From NCBI GenBank assembly GCA_949987565.1, contig OX465101.1:19459624-19523623 (forward strand): a stretch of 64,000 nucleotides of DNA, written 5' to 3'. This document shows, in pieces, positions 23,301 through 38,300 of the stretch; position 1 is the stretch's first letter; each line of letters begins with the position of its first letter. This DNA comes from Luidia sarsii (taxonomy: Eukaryota > Echinodermata > Asteroidea > Paxillosida > Luidiidae). Made by a program: the position numbers and the translations under genes. The notes under the pieces were generated by a model that saw nothing but the letters and a program-made list of their open reading frames with translations, had not been told where the DNA came from and did not search any database.

Positions 23301-26300
23301 GTAATTTTTGTAAGTAATTGTTGGTTTAATACTGTAGGCCTACTGTAACTATTTTTTTCTCATACCCAAATCGGCAAAGTAATGTACACTGTCAAATGCT
23401 GCAGTATCTGTATGTTTTCATTCATACCACTGTATACTGCACTTTTGATAATACTGCCCTATTGATAATACTGAGTGCAGCCCCAAACTATACCGGTATT
23501 TAGTATTACAGAAATTTCACTCCATCCTAACACTAAATATACTGTAGTAGCCACAATGTACTTACATCTTCATAGCTCTTGGCCTCAACACCACGTTTAA
23601 CATTCAGATAAACTTCACGATCTGCTCCTCTCATACCTTTTCAACCAAGGTAAAATGAAAACAAAGAAAACAAATTGATGGGGACCACTCATCCCAAGAG
23701 CCAAGTAAGCATGGTAAAAACAAAAAGCAAACACTTTCAATTGTTCAAACCTCTACATGTATGTCCTCTATCTTAGGCCTATACCTTGATTTATGACTAA
23801 TATATCAAGGTACAGTACATTATCCTTCAATGGTTCATTGCGTCTTTTAAAGAAAATGTTGGGAAAAAAAGAGTTATAAAGGCCCTGTCTCATCTTGACA
23901 AGTTACATGTATAGTGTATGCCACTGTATCTAAGTTTTTCAATGTTTCAATGTTTTTGATTGATTTATCAATGTTTTTGTTTCGGGGCTTTTTTAGGCAT
24001 CTACTGGGGTATACGAGTACATGTATACATAGCATATTCATAATTAGTAGGACTTATACATAAAGTTTTAGTAATGTACCGGGTATGTAGAATGTTTCGC
24101 TAACAACGAATGCTTAGCAATAGCATGTATGCTCAACAATTTATCAACTTCTGCATAGCGCGTGGCAATGCATTGGTGATGGTCATGTGTCATAGCCAAT
24201 AAAAAGGCTGCCACATGGACAATTTGAATCAATACCGTATTAAATGTCGCAGCCTGACATACATTGTCGCAGTATCAACCCCCATTTATACCATTTCCAA
24301 TAATGCTGTCAATATGCCATGACGATTAAATAAAATCACATCAAATAAGTTCTGTGGTCATTTGGATTTCTAAGACAACTCATAGCAGGGAACTATGGTT
24401 AAAAAACTTGCAATAAGTCAAAGAACATTGTGGCTTTGTGAAAGGGGAATGCAACCCCAAAAATCAAGTTTGCTACACAATGTATATATCTGATTGGGTG
24501 TTAAAAATAACATACAATAACCTATGAACCACTCACGTAAGATTTTCATAAAGAGAGAAAATTCATGGAATTGTAGAGGACAAGAAACTTGAGTTATTTA
24601 GGATGTGGGCTGCAGCATGTGGCCATCAAAGTGGAGACATTTCTGAAAATCGGCTACCAATAGTCAAGAGGCAATACAATTGAAATGATGTGAATGTGAT
24701 TTGTACTGTAGCCAGTGTAGCGATCACTTCACCAAGGAGGATTGGGAGGAGGACTTGCGAGCCAAACTCACAAGCTTGAAGCCAAGAAAGAATACTGAAA
24801 GGACAAGCAGTTCCTTCTGAATTTCTGTATTTTCATCGACCAGCGGCTATGAGTTGTCTTAGAAATCTATTGACCAGCGGTGGCAACACGTGAATAAACA
24901 GCTTCACGAATGTCCAAATTGTTTTCGTTTCGGTCCCTGTGTGCATGTTTACTTATTCTTCCATGTATGTTCTGCCTAGTCTTTCGGGCAGACCGTTCAT
25001 CTGTATCTCGATGTGTAGATACTGTACGTGTATGTACAGTACGTGTATGTACAGTACATGTACATGTATCGTGGGGGGCCCAGTTTTTGACGGTACGCGT
25101 TTTCGACGCTTGGCCTTCTAACTCACATCGCACGATGAAAACAACTCCGTGTAACGATCTCAGACTTCGTATCTTCCAGTTTGTTTCCTGCTCTTGTCCG
25201 TCACCAAAAATGTGGAAAGTTAAGGCTCTTCCGGTAGGCCAAACTCGTGTGATTCAAAAAGTTGCTCTTTTGGGGTCTATTTTCCTAGGTACAAAATTGG
25301 CAGTTGCTTCGAAGCTCCAGTTTTCGTTATTGTTGGTCCTAAAAAAAGTCTGAGAGTATCATATCAATCCTCAACATCCGTAGAAAAAAAATATATCACG
25401 CAACTTGAGGCAATCCATTCTGGGGAAAAACTATGGAGGCTCCTAAAGGGCGTCTCGCTTATATAATGTTTTTAACTTTTTTATTATTATTTAAAGGCAT
25501 AAAGTAACATGGCCTATTTTTAGGCTTTAAAAAAATTTTAAAAATTAAATATTAGGGCAGCTAGAGAAATGCCACGAAGAAGGAAATGTGTCTCTTGAGT
25601 GACATTGGGAAAGGTCATAACCGAAGAAGAATAAAGAGGATTGTGGATTTTTTTTAACGTCACAGAAGAAGACATCAACTAGATAAAAAATACAACCCCA
25701 CCAAAAGGGCAAAGAAAACAGAATCTGTTTCCATGGCTGAATCACAATAAGCTTGGGCCAAGCCGAACTATTGCCTCGATGTACATGTATATTCTGACCT
25801 GTGGAAATTAACAAGGATGAGAAATGCTGCGTGTGTCACTCATAAATACTGCCCTACCGTATTTCACCTCTATGGTTTACTTGAAGATCAAAATTCAAAA
25901 GAAGTTAAAGATATCTTTCAGTTAAATGAACTTCTTTTCACATTTTAAGAAAATTATTCTCAATTTGAATTATTCATTATGGCGATTAGATTTATTTTCT
26001 TATTATTATGAGGACAGTTTTGATGATTTTGAAAAGGATAGGAAAGGAGAGGGTAGCATGAAGGGAAAGGTGATAGTAACACAATAGTAAGTCAATCCAA
26101 CTTCCCCATCTCAAAGTGGCTCAGGGCAATGGGACAAAATTAATGCAAACCAATAAGTTTTAAGCATAGATTATGAATGTTTTGAGGAAAGTTAGAAGCA
26201 GTGTAAAAAAAAAACACCCCGAAAGATGAACCAAAAAACCATACAGGGAATAATTTTACAGTGCCACACAGCATTTTGAGTTACCGGTATTGCGTTTGGC

Positions 26301-29300
26301 TGCACTGGGACACCTTCGAAAATAGGTCACGATGCTTACTCAACAAAACCGGGTAATCTTATGGAAGTGACAGGCTTGATCAACATTCTCCATGATTATT
26401 CTAATAGTCTGTGGTGTGGAAAAAGTGACTGAGACCCCTTTTAGTGTGATACTTTCATTCACATTGGTCAGCTTGAAGAAAAGGCCTTATATCGTCGAAA
26501 ACCGGTAACTGGAGGATACATGTACGCTGTATAAAGTATAGGCCTATGTACTGTACATGTACAGTATACCGTGCCTTATTGTTGTGCTGCAACAAGAACA
26601 TGGAGCTGGGGTGGCATGGCATTGGGCGGTCTGCGTGACAGACTAGACAGAAGGATACAAGTACTGTACAATGTATGTGAGATCCTCCTTGCCAGTCCTC
26701 GGTGAAGACTGCAGTCTGCAGGAATCAGTTTATTTTCTCTATTGTTAAATATAAATTAATTTTAAAAATAGTAGTAGTAGTACATGTAGTAGGGGCCTAT
26801 GTTTGTAATATTTTTTTTCATATACATTCATGTATGACTTTGTGAAAATGTTAATTACCGGTAATAACCAGCTAAAATTGAAATGATTGAACAAGCGGTT
26901 GCCGTCTTCCCTACAAAAATATCACACCCCCGCAATCAGCGGCTGCGGCGCCTTCAAAAAGATGGCAACGTTCAGGAACACGTACATTCCACCACTGGAG
27001 GCTCTACAATTCCATGAATTTTCTCTCTTCATGAAAATCGTACGTGAGTGGCTCATAGGTAGTTGTAGGTTGTTTTTAACACCCAATCAGATAAGCAAAA
27101 GTTCTTTATTTTTGGGGTTGCATTCAAATTTAACAAAGCCACAATGTTCTTTGACAAATTGACTTATTGCCAGTTTTTTAAACCTTAGTTCCCTGCTATT
27201 AGAAATCCATTTTTTTTTACGCAAGAAAAATTGATAAAGCGATAATATTGATATTTGAGCCAAAAGCATTTCGCAGAAGATCCTGCTGATGAGTCCAGTA
27301 TCGTACAGAAGGAATTTGGATACAGGAAAAGGTTGAGAGCAAAAGGTGGGGCTGTTCCCAACCCTAAAAAAAGGGAAAGGTCTATAATCAACTCCAAGTT
27401 CCAGCTCAAAGTTATCCCATGTTCGCTCGCGTTTCCAGTCATGCCAATTGCCAATGGCACGGTAGTACGATAGCTGTACTATGCGTACACCTCGGGGGCC
27501 ATGGCAGCCGTGGCACAGATCCCAATGCAGGTTAGCCTTTCCAGAAACGGGAATGAGCTTCAGTCTTCATAAGTAGTTTTATGATTTTGTATCTCAAAAA
27601 GTCAGTGCTCATTGTATCTATCTCATGAAGCCGGCCAGCTCAACTTGTACCTTTATTCCTGAGTACCGTCGATAGGCCAGTATATACTGTACGTGGTAGA
27701 TCGTGGTAGATATGTGGTAGATCCAAGAATTTTTGATCCAAGAATTCATACTCGTACCATCCAACATTTAAAATTTGTATCATCACCGACAATTTTTTGG
27801 TGCCATTTTTGAGGTGTTTACTTTATATTTCTGCGAGTTATAATTTTTGAATGATTTGGGTTATTAAACCTGAAAAATGCAAAGGAACAATAACAACAAT
27901 TAACGAGAAATATATGTCTGTTGTGAAACAGAGCATAGAGCTTTTCCGCTTCTGTTTGTAACAAGTCATAGAATAGCCCCATTCCTACTCCAAAACGCAT
28001 GTACATATTTTGTGCACAAAGCCTATGGGACTCGAGTGTGGTATTCAAAAATTCATAAAAAATATAAACAATGGTCCTTCGGTTCCAAACTTTAGATTTG
28101 GAATGTCTAGCACGATAGCTAACTACATACCAAATTTCGAGATGATCGGCCAATGCCTTATATGTATTTTAAAATCACACATTTTGATGACGTCATGATT
28201 GCGTAACGACATTTTGGCTCCGGAAGGTGTTTCTATACCATGTCCCCAATAGATATCAAAGAAAAAATGAAAAAAATCTCGCTCCGTTGGCCAAATATGC
28301 TCATTTCAATGTGAAAATCTGAAAAGTTCATGACCTCATAAATATTCATGAGATGACGTCACGGTCAATCGATGGCAATTTTTGGATACACCCTTTCCCA
28401 ACTTAGATACAGTGCAAAGTTGAAACCAAACGAACTTGCACTTTTGCTTTTAATGGATTTTGAAATTTGCCCCTTCAAAGCAAGGTCACGTGACACGTGA
28501 TGACGTCATGATGACATAAAGGTGTTTAGGATCAATTTCAGCATGGGCTTTATGCATTTGCCACGTTTGAAAAAAATCCAAGTCTGTTCAATGACCAAAG
28601 TCGTGCTTACAAAACCCCTGTGCATTATCTATGGGCTTTGGGGGAGAAGAAGAAGAAGACTAAGAAAAAGCCTAACAAAAGATATAGCTTTTCCGCTTCC
28701 CTGGAAGCGGCGGAAAAGCTAATTATAAACATATAGGATCCGACTAGTTCCAGAGGGTCCAACTTTTACAAATTCTCAAATTCGTGAGAGTTGACGTATT
28801 TGAATTGACCCATGAGCGCTAATGCGCAGTGTGATTATCGGAGTGACCCACTGGGCATGTGAGCAGGGCGACCGGCTAACATTACCGTCGTGTGCAGTTG
28901 CTTCGTACTTTCTTGCTGGGCCACGGCCACGGGTTCAATACGATTATGGCTCGGTACCACGACACAACAGCGAGCCTTGTGCTGTCGTCCTCAACATCAA
29001 ACAATTGTTCGTTACTGCTATCGCATGAGGGATATTCCTCGCAACCTACTCTAGAAGAACTTGACATTTTATTCTCTAAATGTAGAGCAAACTGACGCTA
29101 AAAATCCTTCGCACTGAGGCAAAATCACAAATGAACAGCAGCACTGTACACCGTAGGCTGGTGTGGATGTGGCGTGGATTATGATTTATTTCCCACTGTG
29201 ACGTCGCAGGCCGGAAGTAAATCGGGCTGACTTGAGGTTGAAAGAAAATGCCTCTTATTTCTCCCGCAGTCATTTTCGGCCCATAATTCCATTCAGTTTG

Positions 29301-32300
29301 GGATTGGTGTTGACCAAATCCTAAATCTAATATGTTTCAAAACCACTTAAGTTCCTCTTAAAGTAACGTTTTGGTTTTTTTTAGATCGCAATGCACGGTT
29401 CCTTTCTTGCGATTTAATATTTTTTTTTCGGGCTGAACAGTGCATGCCTGAAATATGAACTAAGCGTACTGTGCATGCCTGAAATATGAACTACATGTGA
29501 CATACTGTGCATGCCTGCAATATGAACTAACCGTACTGTGCATACCTGAAATTATGTGAACTAAGTACTGTAACCGTACTGTGCATGCCTGAAATATGAA
29601 CTAACCGTACTGTGCATGCCTGAAATGTGACCCTGCCGGAGGCATTTTCCAGACTGCACGTAAAAATCCAGCTTTGAATGGACGGCGCACAAAAAAATTA
29701 GTTTTTCTTTTTGAGAAAAAAATATATATCGGTACTGGAAGCAGAACCAATTAAAACGAGAAATATATGTCTGTTGTGAAACAGAGCATAGACCTTTTCC
29801 GCTTCTGTTTGTAACAAGTCATAGAATAGCCCCATTCCTACTCCAAAACGCATGTACATATTTTGTGCACAAAGCCTATGGGACTCGAGTGTGGTATTCA
29901 AAAATTCATAAAAAATATAAACAATGGTCCTTCGGTTCCAAACTTTAGATTTGGAATGTCTAGCACGATAGCTAACTACATACCAAATTTCGAGATGATC
30001 GGCCAATGCCTTATATGTGTTTTAAAATCACACATTTTGATGACGTCATGATTGCGTAACGACATTTTGGCTCCGGAAGGTGTTTCTAAACCATGTCCCT
30101 AATAGATATCAAAGAAAAAATGAAAAAAATCTCGCTCCGTTGGCCAAATATGCTCATTTCAATGTGAAAATCTGAAAAGTTCATGACCTCATAAATATTC
30201 ATGAGATGACGTCACGGTCAATCGATGGCAATTTTTGGATACACCTTTTCCCAACTTAGATACAGTGCAAAGTTGAAACCAAACGAACATGCACTTTTGC
30301 TTTTAATGGATTTTGAAATTTGCCCCTTCAAAGCAAGGTCACGTGACACGTGATGACGTCATGATGACATCAAGGTGTTTAGGATCAATTTCAGCATGGG
30401 CTTTATGCATTTGCCACGTTTGAAAAAAATCCAAGTCTGTTCAATGACCAAAGTCGTGCTTACAAAACCCCTGTGCATTGTCTATGGGCTTTGGGGGAGA
30501 AGAAGAAGAAGACTAAGAAAAAGCCTAACAAAAGATATAGCTTTTCCGCTTCCCTGGAAGCGGCGGAAAAGCTAAAAAGCCCACAGCAAAACGTTCAACC
30601 TCTGACTATTTAAAAAAAAAACGCACAGTTTTTTTCATCACAAAAGCAAAGCACTAACATGAACGTCACGCACCATGTGCAGTGCAGATGGTTGCCCTTG
30701 AATATGCAGCAGTAAAATGTATGAGCACAGGCCCTGACTCGGAGGTGAATTCCATTTTCAAGCATGTAGTACTGTATATTCGGGCCATCTAGGAGGGAAC
30801 CAGTCTACAATATGCACGTGTTGTAATACAGTGGTCTCGCTGTATGTGTACATTGTACATTAGCCTTGACCAAGAATAGACCGTGTAACCCTCGTATTGA
30901 AAAAGGTCACCGTACACTTCCAGGCACCTCCGCGCCGCCTGCTAGAGGAGATTAACGCGTGCCCAATTTTGAATGCATTATTACCTAATTAATGACGAAA
31001 GTCTCTTTCCAACTAAAAACCCAGATTTATGGATTAAGTATATTAAAAATATAAGAATGAGCAAAAAAATGAGAATACGGCAGAGAAAACAATTAAATAG
31101 AACCTTGATCTTCCGGTTGTAAGTGCTGTACAGTATTGCGAATACGGCCCGACTGTGGTACGCGACGTGAGCATTACTACTTGTATCCACAGACGTACAT
31201 GTGTACATGTATATAAAACGTGCTGCTTGTATTGCGCCGCAGTTGGTGTGGTTTGCATTCGGGCCAGAAAAGCGCCTTATACTGTACTGTACATGTGGAT
31301 ACTGTACATGTAAACAAAATGATAAAAAATCAAAACACAAACTAACGTGAAAACGTGCAAAATCACGTACTTTACACATCGAATGTTTCGTCGAACGTCG
31401 AACGTTTTAGTTAAAATATTTTGTATCGCGCTGATTGAAGCAGTTTAAACTATTAGAATTGTCTTATGGGAATAAAATATTAAAATACAATGTGTAAAGT
31501 ACGTGATTTTTTATGTTTTACAGACAAAAATAGTTAAAACTAGAAATTTATGTCTGTTGGCAAACAGAACATAACGCTTTTCCGCATCTGGTTCTCTTAA
31601 AAAAAAAAAAAAAAATAATGAAAAAAAAAATTGACATCAACGGGATTCGAACCCGTAACCTCCATTCCTAACCCAAAACGCACGTGCATATTTTGTGCAC
31701 AAAGTGTATGGGACATCAATATATTTTTCAAAAAATCATAATAATTCTGAACAATAGTCAAATGCTTCCAAACTCAGGATTTAGAATGTCAAGCCCAATA
31801 GCTAAATGCCCACCAAATTTCGAGACGATTGACCAATGACAAATATGCGTTTTAAAAACACGCATTTTGATGACGTCATGATTGCGACATGGCATTTTCG
31901 CCCCGGAGGGTGTTTCTTAACTTCATCCCCAATAGATATAATCGAAAAAATGAAAAAAATCTTGCTCCGTTGGCCAAATATGCTCAATTGAATGTTAAAA
32001 TCGCAAAATTTCATGACCTCATTAATATTCATGAGATGACGTCACGATCTAATGAGGGCAATTTTTGGATACACCTTTTCCCAACTTGTATACTGTAAAA
32101 TTGAAACCAAACGAAATTGCATTTTTGCTTAAAATGGAGTTAGAAATTTGCCACTTTAAAGCACTGTCACGTGACACGTGGTGACGTCATGACGTTTTCA
32201 AGACTACGACGCAACGTTTCAGCGAGGGTTTTATGCAGTTGCCAAGTTTGAAAAAAATCTTAGTTTGTTCAATGGCAAAAATGTCTTCCGAAAAAATTAT

Positions 32301-35300
32301 GCGGTACACCAGCCATTTATTTTCTTTCTGCACCACATGAGGGCGCACTTCACAGCAACTGTCTGATACGCGGATAGGTACATGTAGCATCGTGATTGAC
32401 GGTTTGGCCCTTTCACGTGACCACCCAAGCAAAAACAGACAAAGAAAAACAGAACAAAATACATATGTTTATTCTATATAGGTTGAGGCCCACTTCGCGT
32501 CGTTTTAATTGAATTTGTGACGGACGAAAAAAAGAGAGTTTACGTCACTGGGTTTCGAACCCGTAACCTTCATTCCTACGCAATACACACGTGCATATTT
32601 TGTGCACAAAGTGTATGGGAAAGTTTATGAGCTCATTAATATTCATGAGATGACGTCACGATCAAATGAGGGCAATTTTTAGGTACACCTTTTCCCAACT
32701 TAGATATAGTGCAAACTTGGAACAAAACGAAATTGCTTTTTTGCTTTTATTGCAGTTTGAAATTTGCCCCTTTAAAGCGCTGTCACGTGACACGTGGTGA
32801 CGTCATGAAGTTTTAAAGACAACTGCGCACAACTTCAGCAAGGGCTCTATGCATTTGTCAAGTTTGAACAAAATCAAAGTTTGTTCAATAGTAAAAGTGC
32901 CCTCCGAAAAAAACCTGTGCTTTGTCTAAGGGATTTTTCCGCCCAGAAAAAAAAAAAAAATCAGAACAACAACAATAGCTTTTTCGCTTCGCGCGAAAAA
33001 GCTAAACAAAAATCTTAACAACAACAAAAGCTTTTCCGCTTCGCGCAAAAAAGCTAAAAAAATCTTAAAAACAACAATAGCTTTTCCGCTTCGCGGCGGA
33101 AAAGCTAAAAATCAGAACAATAACAATAGCTTTTTCGCTTCGCTCGAAAAAGCTATTAATAAATATCCGTTTTCACGTTTGAAACCGTAGAACCTATGCA
33201 ACAAGAGATGATAGTCGTGTTCCCAGACGAACGAACTTGTTACCTTAGGCTTGTAAATGCATACATCCTACGTGTACTGGCTAACAAAGTCGCGCATTTT
33301 GTTTAGTGTATGGTATCCACATGTACAGTACAGTACCAGGCGCTTTTCTGGCCCGAATGTGAACCACACCACACCAACTTTGGCGCAATACAAGCACTGA
33401 GTAGTAATGCTCACGTCGCGTACCACAGTCGGGCCACATTCACAATACTGTACTTACAACCGGAAGATGAAGGTCAGGTTATATTTATTTGTTTTCTCTG
33501 CCGTATTCTCATTAATATTACATTTTTTTGCTCATTCTTATATTTTTTATATACAGTTGTACTTAATCCATAAACATGGGTTTTTAGTTTGAAAGAGGCT
33601 TTCTTCATTATGTAATAATGCATTCAAAATTGGGCACGCGTTAATCTCCTATAGCAGGCGGCGCGGAGGTGCCCGGAAGTGTACGGTGACCTTTTTCACC
33701 ACGAGAGTTACATGGTCTATTAGAAATCAAAATCCGGCCTAGTAGCCAAGTCTAGTATGGTGCTTTGCGCAACATCGTTGCGAAATGAAGCCCCATTGAT
33801 CCGCTTTCGCACGCTGTGCACCATACCTGATCGTGTGTGCATATTATGTCGTATGCGCGTCTTGTCTTGGCCAGGACAGCTGCGTTTAGTCTCATACACA
33901 TGTACATGTACACAGTACATGTGTGCACACAGGCTATTGTGTGTCGTATGGCAGCGGTGCGGTCTGCGAGCCGTGTACAGCTTGCACTTGGCGTGGTATA
34001 GTGCCGTTGTGCCTTGGTTTGCGAGCGTTTGGCCAGGATATCTGCCCTGTGCCGTACTGTACTGGAGAGACCGCCTTGGACAAGGCTAGCTGTACATGTA
34101 CATATACATGTATCCTCCAGTTACCGTTTTTCGACGATATAAGGCCTTTTCTTTAAGTTGACCAATGTAAGCAAAAGTATCACACTAAAAGAGCTCTCAG
34201 TCACTTTTTCCACACCACAGACTATTAGAATAATCATGGCTCCATGGAATAATCATGTAGAATGTTGATCAAGCCTGTCACTTCCGTAAGATTACCCGGT
34301 TAAATTGTGGATGTCGTCTTCAGGAGACTACTGGATTCCAATATGGAGTGGGGCCCTTCCACTAGTCTCCCTTGGCAACAGTTGTTCACTCCCCTCGCAG
34401 TCCACCACTTATGACACACATGAGTGAGCACACATACAGTACACCCACAACTAGGATCCAGTGCAGCATCCCTTGTTCCCGCCTTTACAGTTCCCGCTTT
34501 CACCCTTCACTGAGCTAATCCCCTCACCAGGATCCCTCTCTACACTACATAAGCCCCACTCCCAGTTGGAATCCAGCAAGAGTACACTGTTCGAAACGTC
34601 GAGTTCCTCCGGTTCTTTTCAGAACCACACTTACTCACAAAAGAGAATTTACCCCCGGTACATGGTGTCTCCGCAAACCTATTTATCCTGCTATTCTCAC
34701 CATGCAAACCTTCAAATCTCATTGGATATTGAAGTAAACTACACGGTAGGGCGGTATATGTGTGACACACACAGCATCTCTCATCCTTGTTAATTTCCAC
34801 ATCAGAAGATACATCGAGGCAGGATGTGTTTGTTCGGCTTGGTCCAAGCTAATTGTGATTCAGCCATAGAAGCGGATTCTTTTTCCTTTGCCCTTTTGGT
34901 GGGGTTGTATTTTTTATCGGGTTTATGTCTTCTTCTGTGAGGTTTTAAAAAACTCAACAATCCTCTTTCTCAATTAAATAATAAAAAAAAAAATTATACA
35001 AGCGAGACGCCCTTTAGGAGCCTCCATAGTTTTTACCCAGAACGGACTGCCTCAAGTTACACTTTTTTTTAGGACCAACAATAAAGAAAACTGGAGCTAC
35101 GAAGCTACTGTACCTAGGAAAATAGACCCCAAAAGAGCAACTTTTTGAATCACACGAGTTTGGCCTACCGGAAGAGCCTTAACTTTCCACATTTTCGGTG
35201 ACGGACAAAGAGCAGGAAACAAACCGGAAGATACAAAGTCTGAGATCGTTATACAGAGTTGTTTTCATCGTGCGATGCGAGTAAGAAGGCCAAGCATCGA

Positions 35301-38300
35301 AAACGCGTACCGTCGAAAACTGGGCCTCCCACGTTTCCGTAACACATACTATGCAGTCTAACGACTGCAAAATGTTAAAAACAACGCTGCTTGGAATTTG
35401 TGGTCGCCCAAGAAACCCAGAAAAACCACAACTGAAGGTTTTAATTACCGATGTTACCAATTTTATTTTCAATATCATTCCTGGATATTGACAATTTCAA
35501 TAAATTGATTTACCGTAATCAAAAATTCCATATCGGCAATATATATCAACGTAATATCGATATATACATATATACATGTATCTAAAATTTTAATATTTCG
35601 ACGCTGCCTATTGTGTTGAAAACAGCGGCGTAGCTACGGGGGGGCGTGGGGCGGCGTACGCCCCCCCATGAAAGATCGTCGCCCCCCCACTGGGATTTGA
35701 GTTTTTTCAATGAAAAACAAAAGAAAATCAAAACCACGCAATTCTAAAGATAAATTAAGAACCCCATTATTACCCCAATTCATGTTTTTTTCGGTAGTAA
35801 AATAACTTGTAGCTGCTGAGTGCTGATGATCTTGCAGAGGCTTGAGTAGCGCAGCGTATACGTACATACATGTACATGTATGTACATGTACATGTACGTG
35901 TATGCAGCCATGCGGTCGCTGTACACGTACATGTACATGTTCAGTGTACACAATGTACATAATTATTGTACATGTGTACATGTACACAGTGTGCAAGGAC
36001 GTGTTATGTCTTGTTGCAATGCTGCGCGTAGTCTGGTTTCGGCCCCACTGATCCTTTAGTGTCACTATGGCTTCACTAGATGGAAACTAGACCTAGACTT
36101 GACAAGGTCTCTAACGTCGGTCATAATAAAATGTGCTACACTTTTCAACCTCGGCCATTATCTGGGTGCACGATGCAATTAGCTTTCGATCGGTACCGGT
36201 TTGAATGCACTTTCAGCGTTTCTAAGTTATAGTTCCATATTTCGGAATGTTGTTTCCGCGTAATTTGATATTATTCCTTAGTCATTAATTTTGAAACGGT
36301 GGTATGGAAAGAAAGAGGAATATACAGGCTTCAATTTGAGGGTAATTTTTAGTCCGAGTAACTTGGACCTGACAATTCACCCTTTTTTTTAATCAAATTT
36401 TAAAATTTTGAGGTTCGGGTGACTGTAGGGTCCAATACCGAGTCCAAACCCTGCTGGTGCGTAGTCCGAGTACCGTAACTAGACCCTTACAATCGCCCTT
36501 TTAAAAAATTTTGAGGGGTCGGGCGATAGGAGGGTCCAAGGAATCCTGCTGAGAAACACGGTAAGTAACTATGTGTTGGACTCCATGACTACCCCCGACC
36601 CAAACCCCGAGATTTTACCCCGAAAACACCCGTGAAACCGTCCCACGTACCCATCTTTGGATTAAGTGAGAATCACACGAACATTTCTCCTTTTTCCCCA
36701 AACGTGAGTAAAACAAATAAATCGGTGATTCTCACGTAATCCAAAGATGGGTGCGTGGGACGGTTTCACGGGTGTTTTCGGGGTAAAATCTCGGGGTTTT
36801 GGTACCGGTAGTCATGGAGTCGAACACATACTTTACTTACCGAGTTTTCCAGCAGGATTCCTTGGAGCCTACTATCGCCTGACCCCTCAAAATTTAAAAA
36901 AGGGCGATTGTAAGGGTCCAAGTTACTTGGACTAGCTGGTGAGTACAAACCGCTAACACATTTCAACCAAAAAACTACCCGACCGAAACCCCCAGATTTA
37001 CCGCCGAAAACACCCGTATCACCATCCTACGTGGTCATTTTTGGATTCAGTGAGAATCACAGAATTCAATAATGGTCATTTGTATTGCTCACGTTTGGGG
37101 AAAAAGGAGCAATTTCCCCTCTTTTGATCGAGAACATTCTCTCCCGTGCGACGAGCACAGTATTACTGTGCACGTTTTATGTAAACCGATGATGTCAAGG
37201 TGCTCGCGGACCTGTCAAAACATCACTGATTTGCGTGTATACTTGTACAGTATAACCGTTTCAATTTGAAATCCAAGATGGCCGCCTAATTTTGGCTCGT
37301 CGTACGGGAGAGAATGTTCTCGATCAAATGAGGGGAAATTTCTCTTTTTTCCCCAAACGTGAGTAATACAAGTGACCATTATTGAAATCTGTGATTCTCA
37401 CTGAAGCAAAAAATGGCCGCGTAGGACGGATCAGTATGCAATTTTCAACTTCCGAAATCTCCAAAAATATCAGGCAAATCCTAAATTTTTCTTGAATTCT
37501 AGAAACATTTTTTTCTTACATAAAATAAATTATTGAAAATTGTCTCAGTCGTCGGGTGCACTGCGCGTCAATTTTGTCCAAGGTTTCATAACGCGCGGCT
37601 TTGGGGTCAAGTTGAACGATTTTCGTCGCGCTATAACGCCTCTCAAACCGCTCTAAGAGACAAGAATTCTACATTACTTTAATATGTTTTCACAAGCCCG
37701 GGTTTTTGAAAACCTTTACAAGTATAGTCGTGTGATCTTAAGTTTATATCCGGTAGACAAATATATTTTTGTATACACGTTCTGCATTGATTTGTTTGAC
37801 TGGTCGGAGCGCGTACTTCGGTTGACCGCGAAACGCGAAACATCCTTGGTAACTTGTTATCATACGGAGATCTATAAACTATGCCTGCACATGCAATAAA
37901 CATTACATTATTCGTTAGAAAACAAGTGTGTAAAGACTGGTGGAAGTCTACTAATCATTCCGGACGTACTGAGTGCACAAACACTGGACGGTGGTCTCGC
38001 AGCGTGCACAAATCACGAGGACGAGTACAATCCCACAAGGCGTTTTTTTTATGACGATTTGGTCGACAATATTGCCTTAATTATTTGCATTTTTAACTCA
38101 TGTGAAAAAAAACCCAAAGGTGATTAACCATTCATGGTTTTGCAAAAATCAAAACCGAAAACCGTCTCCAAGGCAAAACTGAAAAACCTTGAAAAATCGA
38201 AAAACCTTGAAAAACCGAAAAACCGCCCAAACTACAGTCCGCCCCCCCACGAAATTTGGCAGCCCCCCCATCGCCCCCCCATGAAAAAAATCCTGGCTAC

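Larger units (their letters stand above)
30870..33725. repeat. Long inverted-repeat structure
   Basis: The arms 30870-31330 and 33295-33725 are reverse complements of each other (about 430-460 bp; e.g. GGTCACCGTACACTTCC / GGAAGTGTACGGTGACC and TCTGGCCCGAATG / CATTCGGGCCAGA). The centre holds two diverged family D copies and the hairpin array. The outer ends are near AATAGACC / GGTCTATT. No target duplication was confirmed. Confidence 0.75.

Noticed and set aside
24910..25353. 147-codon plus-strand frame
   Set aside because: It lies in the reverse family C copy and its CATGTAC tract, with no protein-like features.
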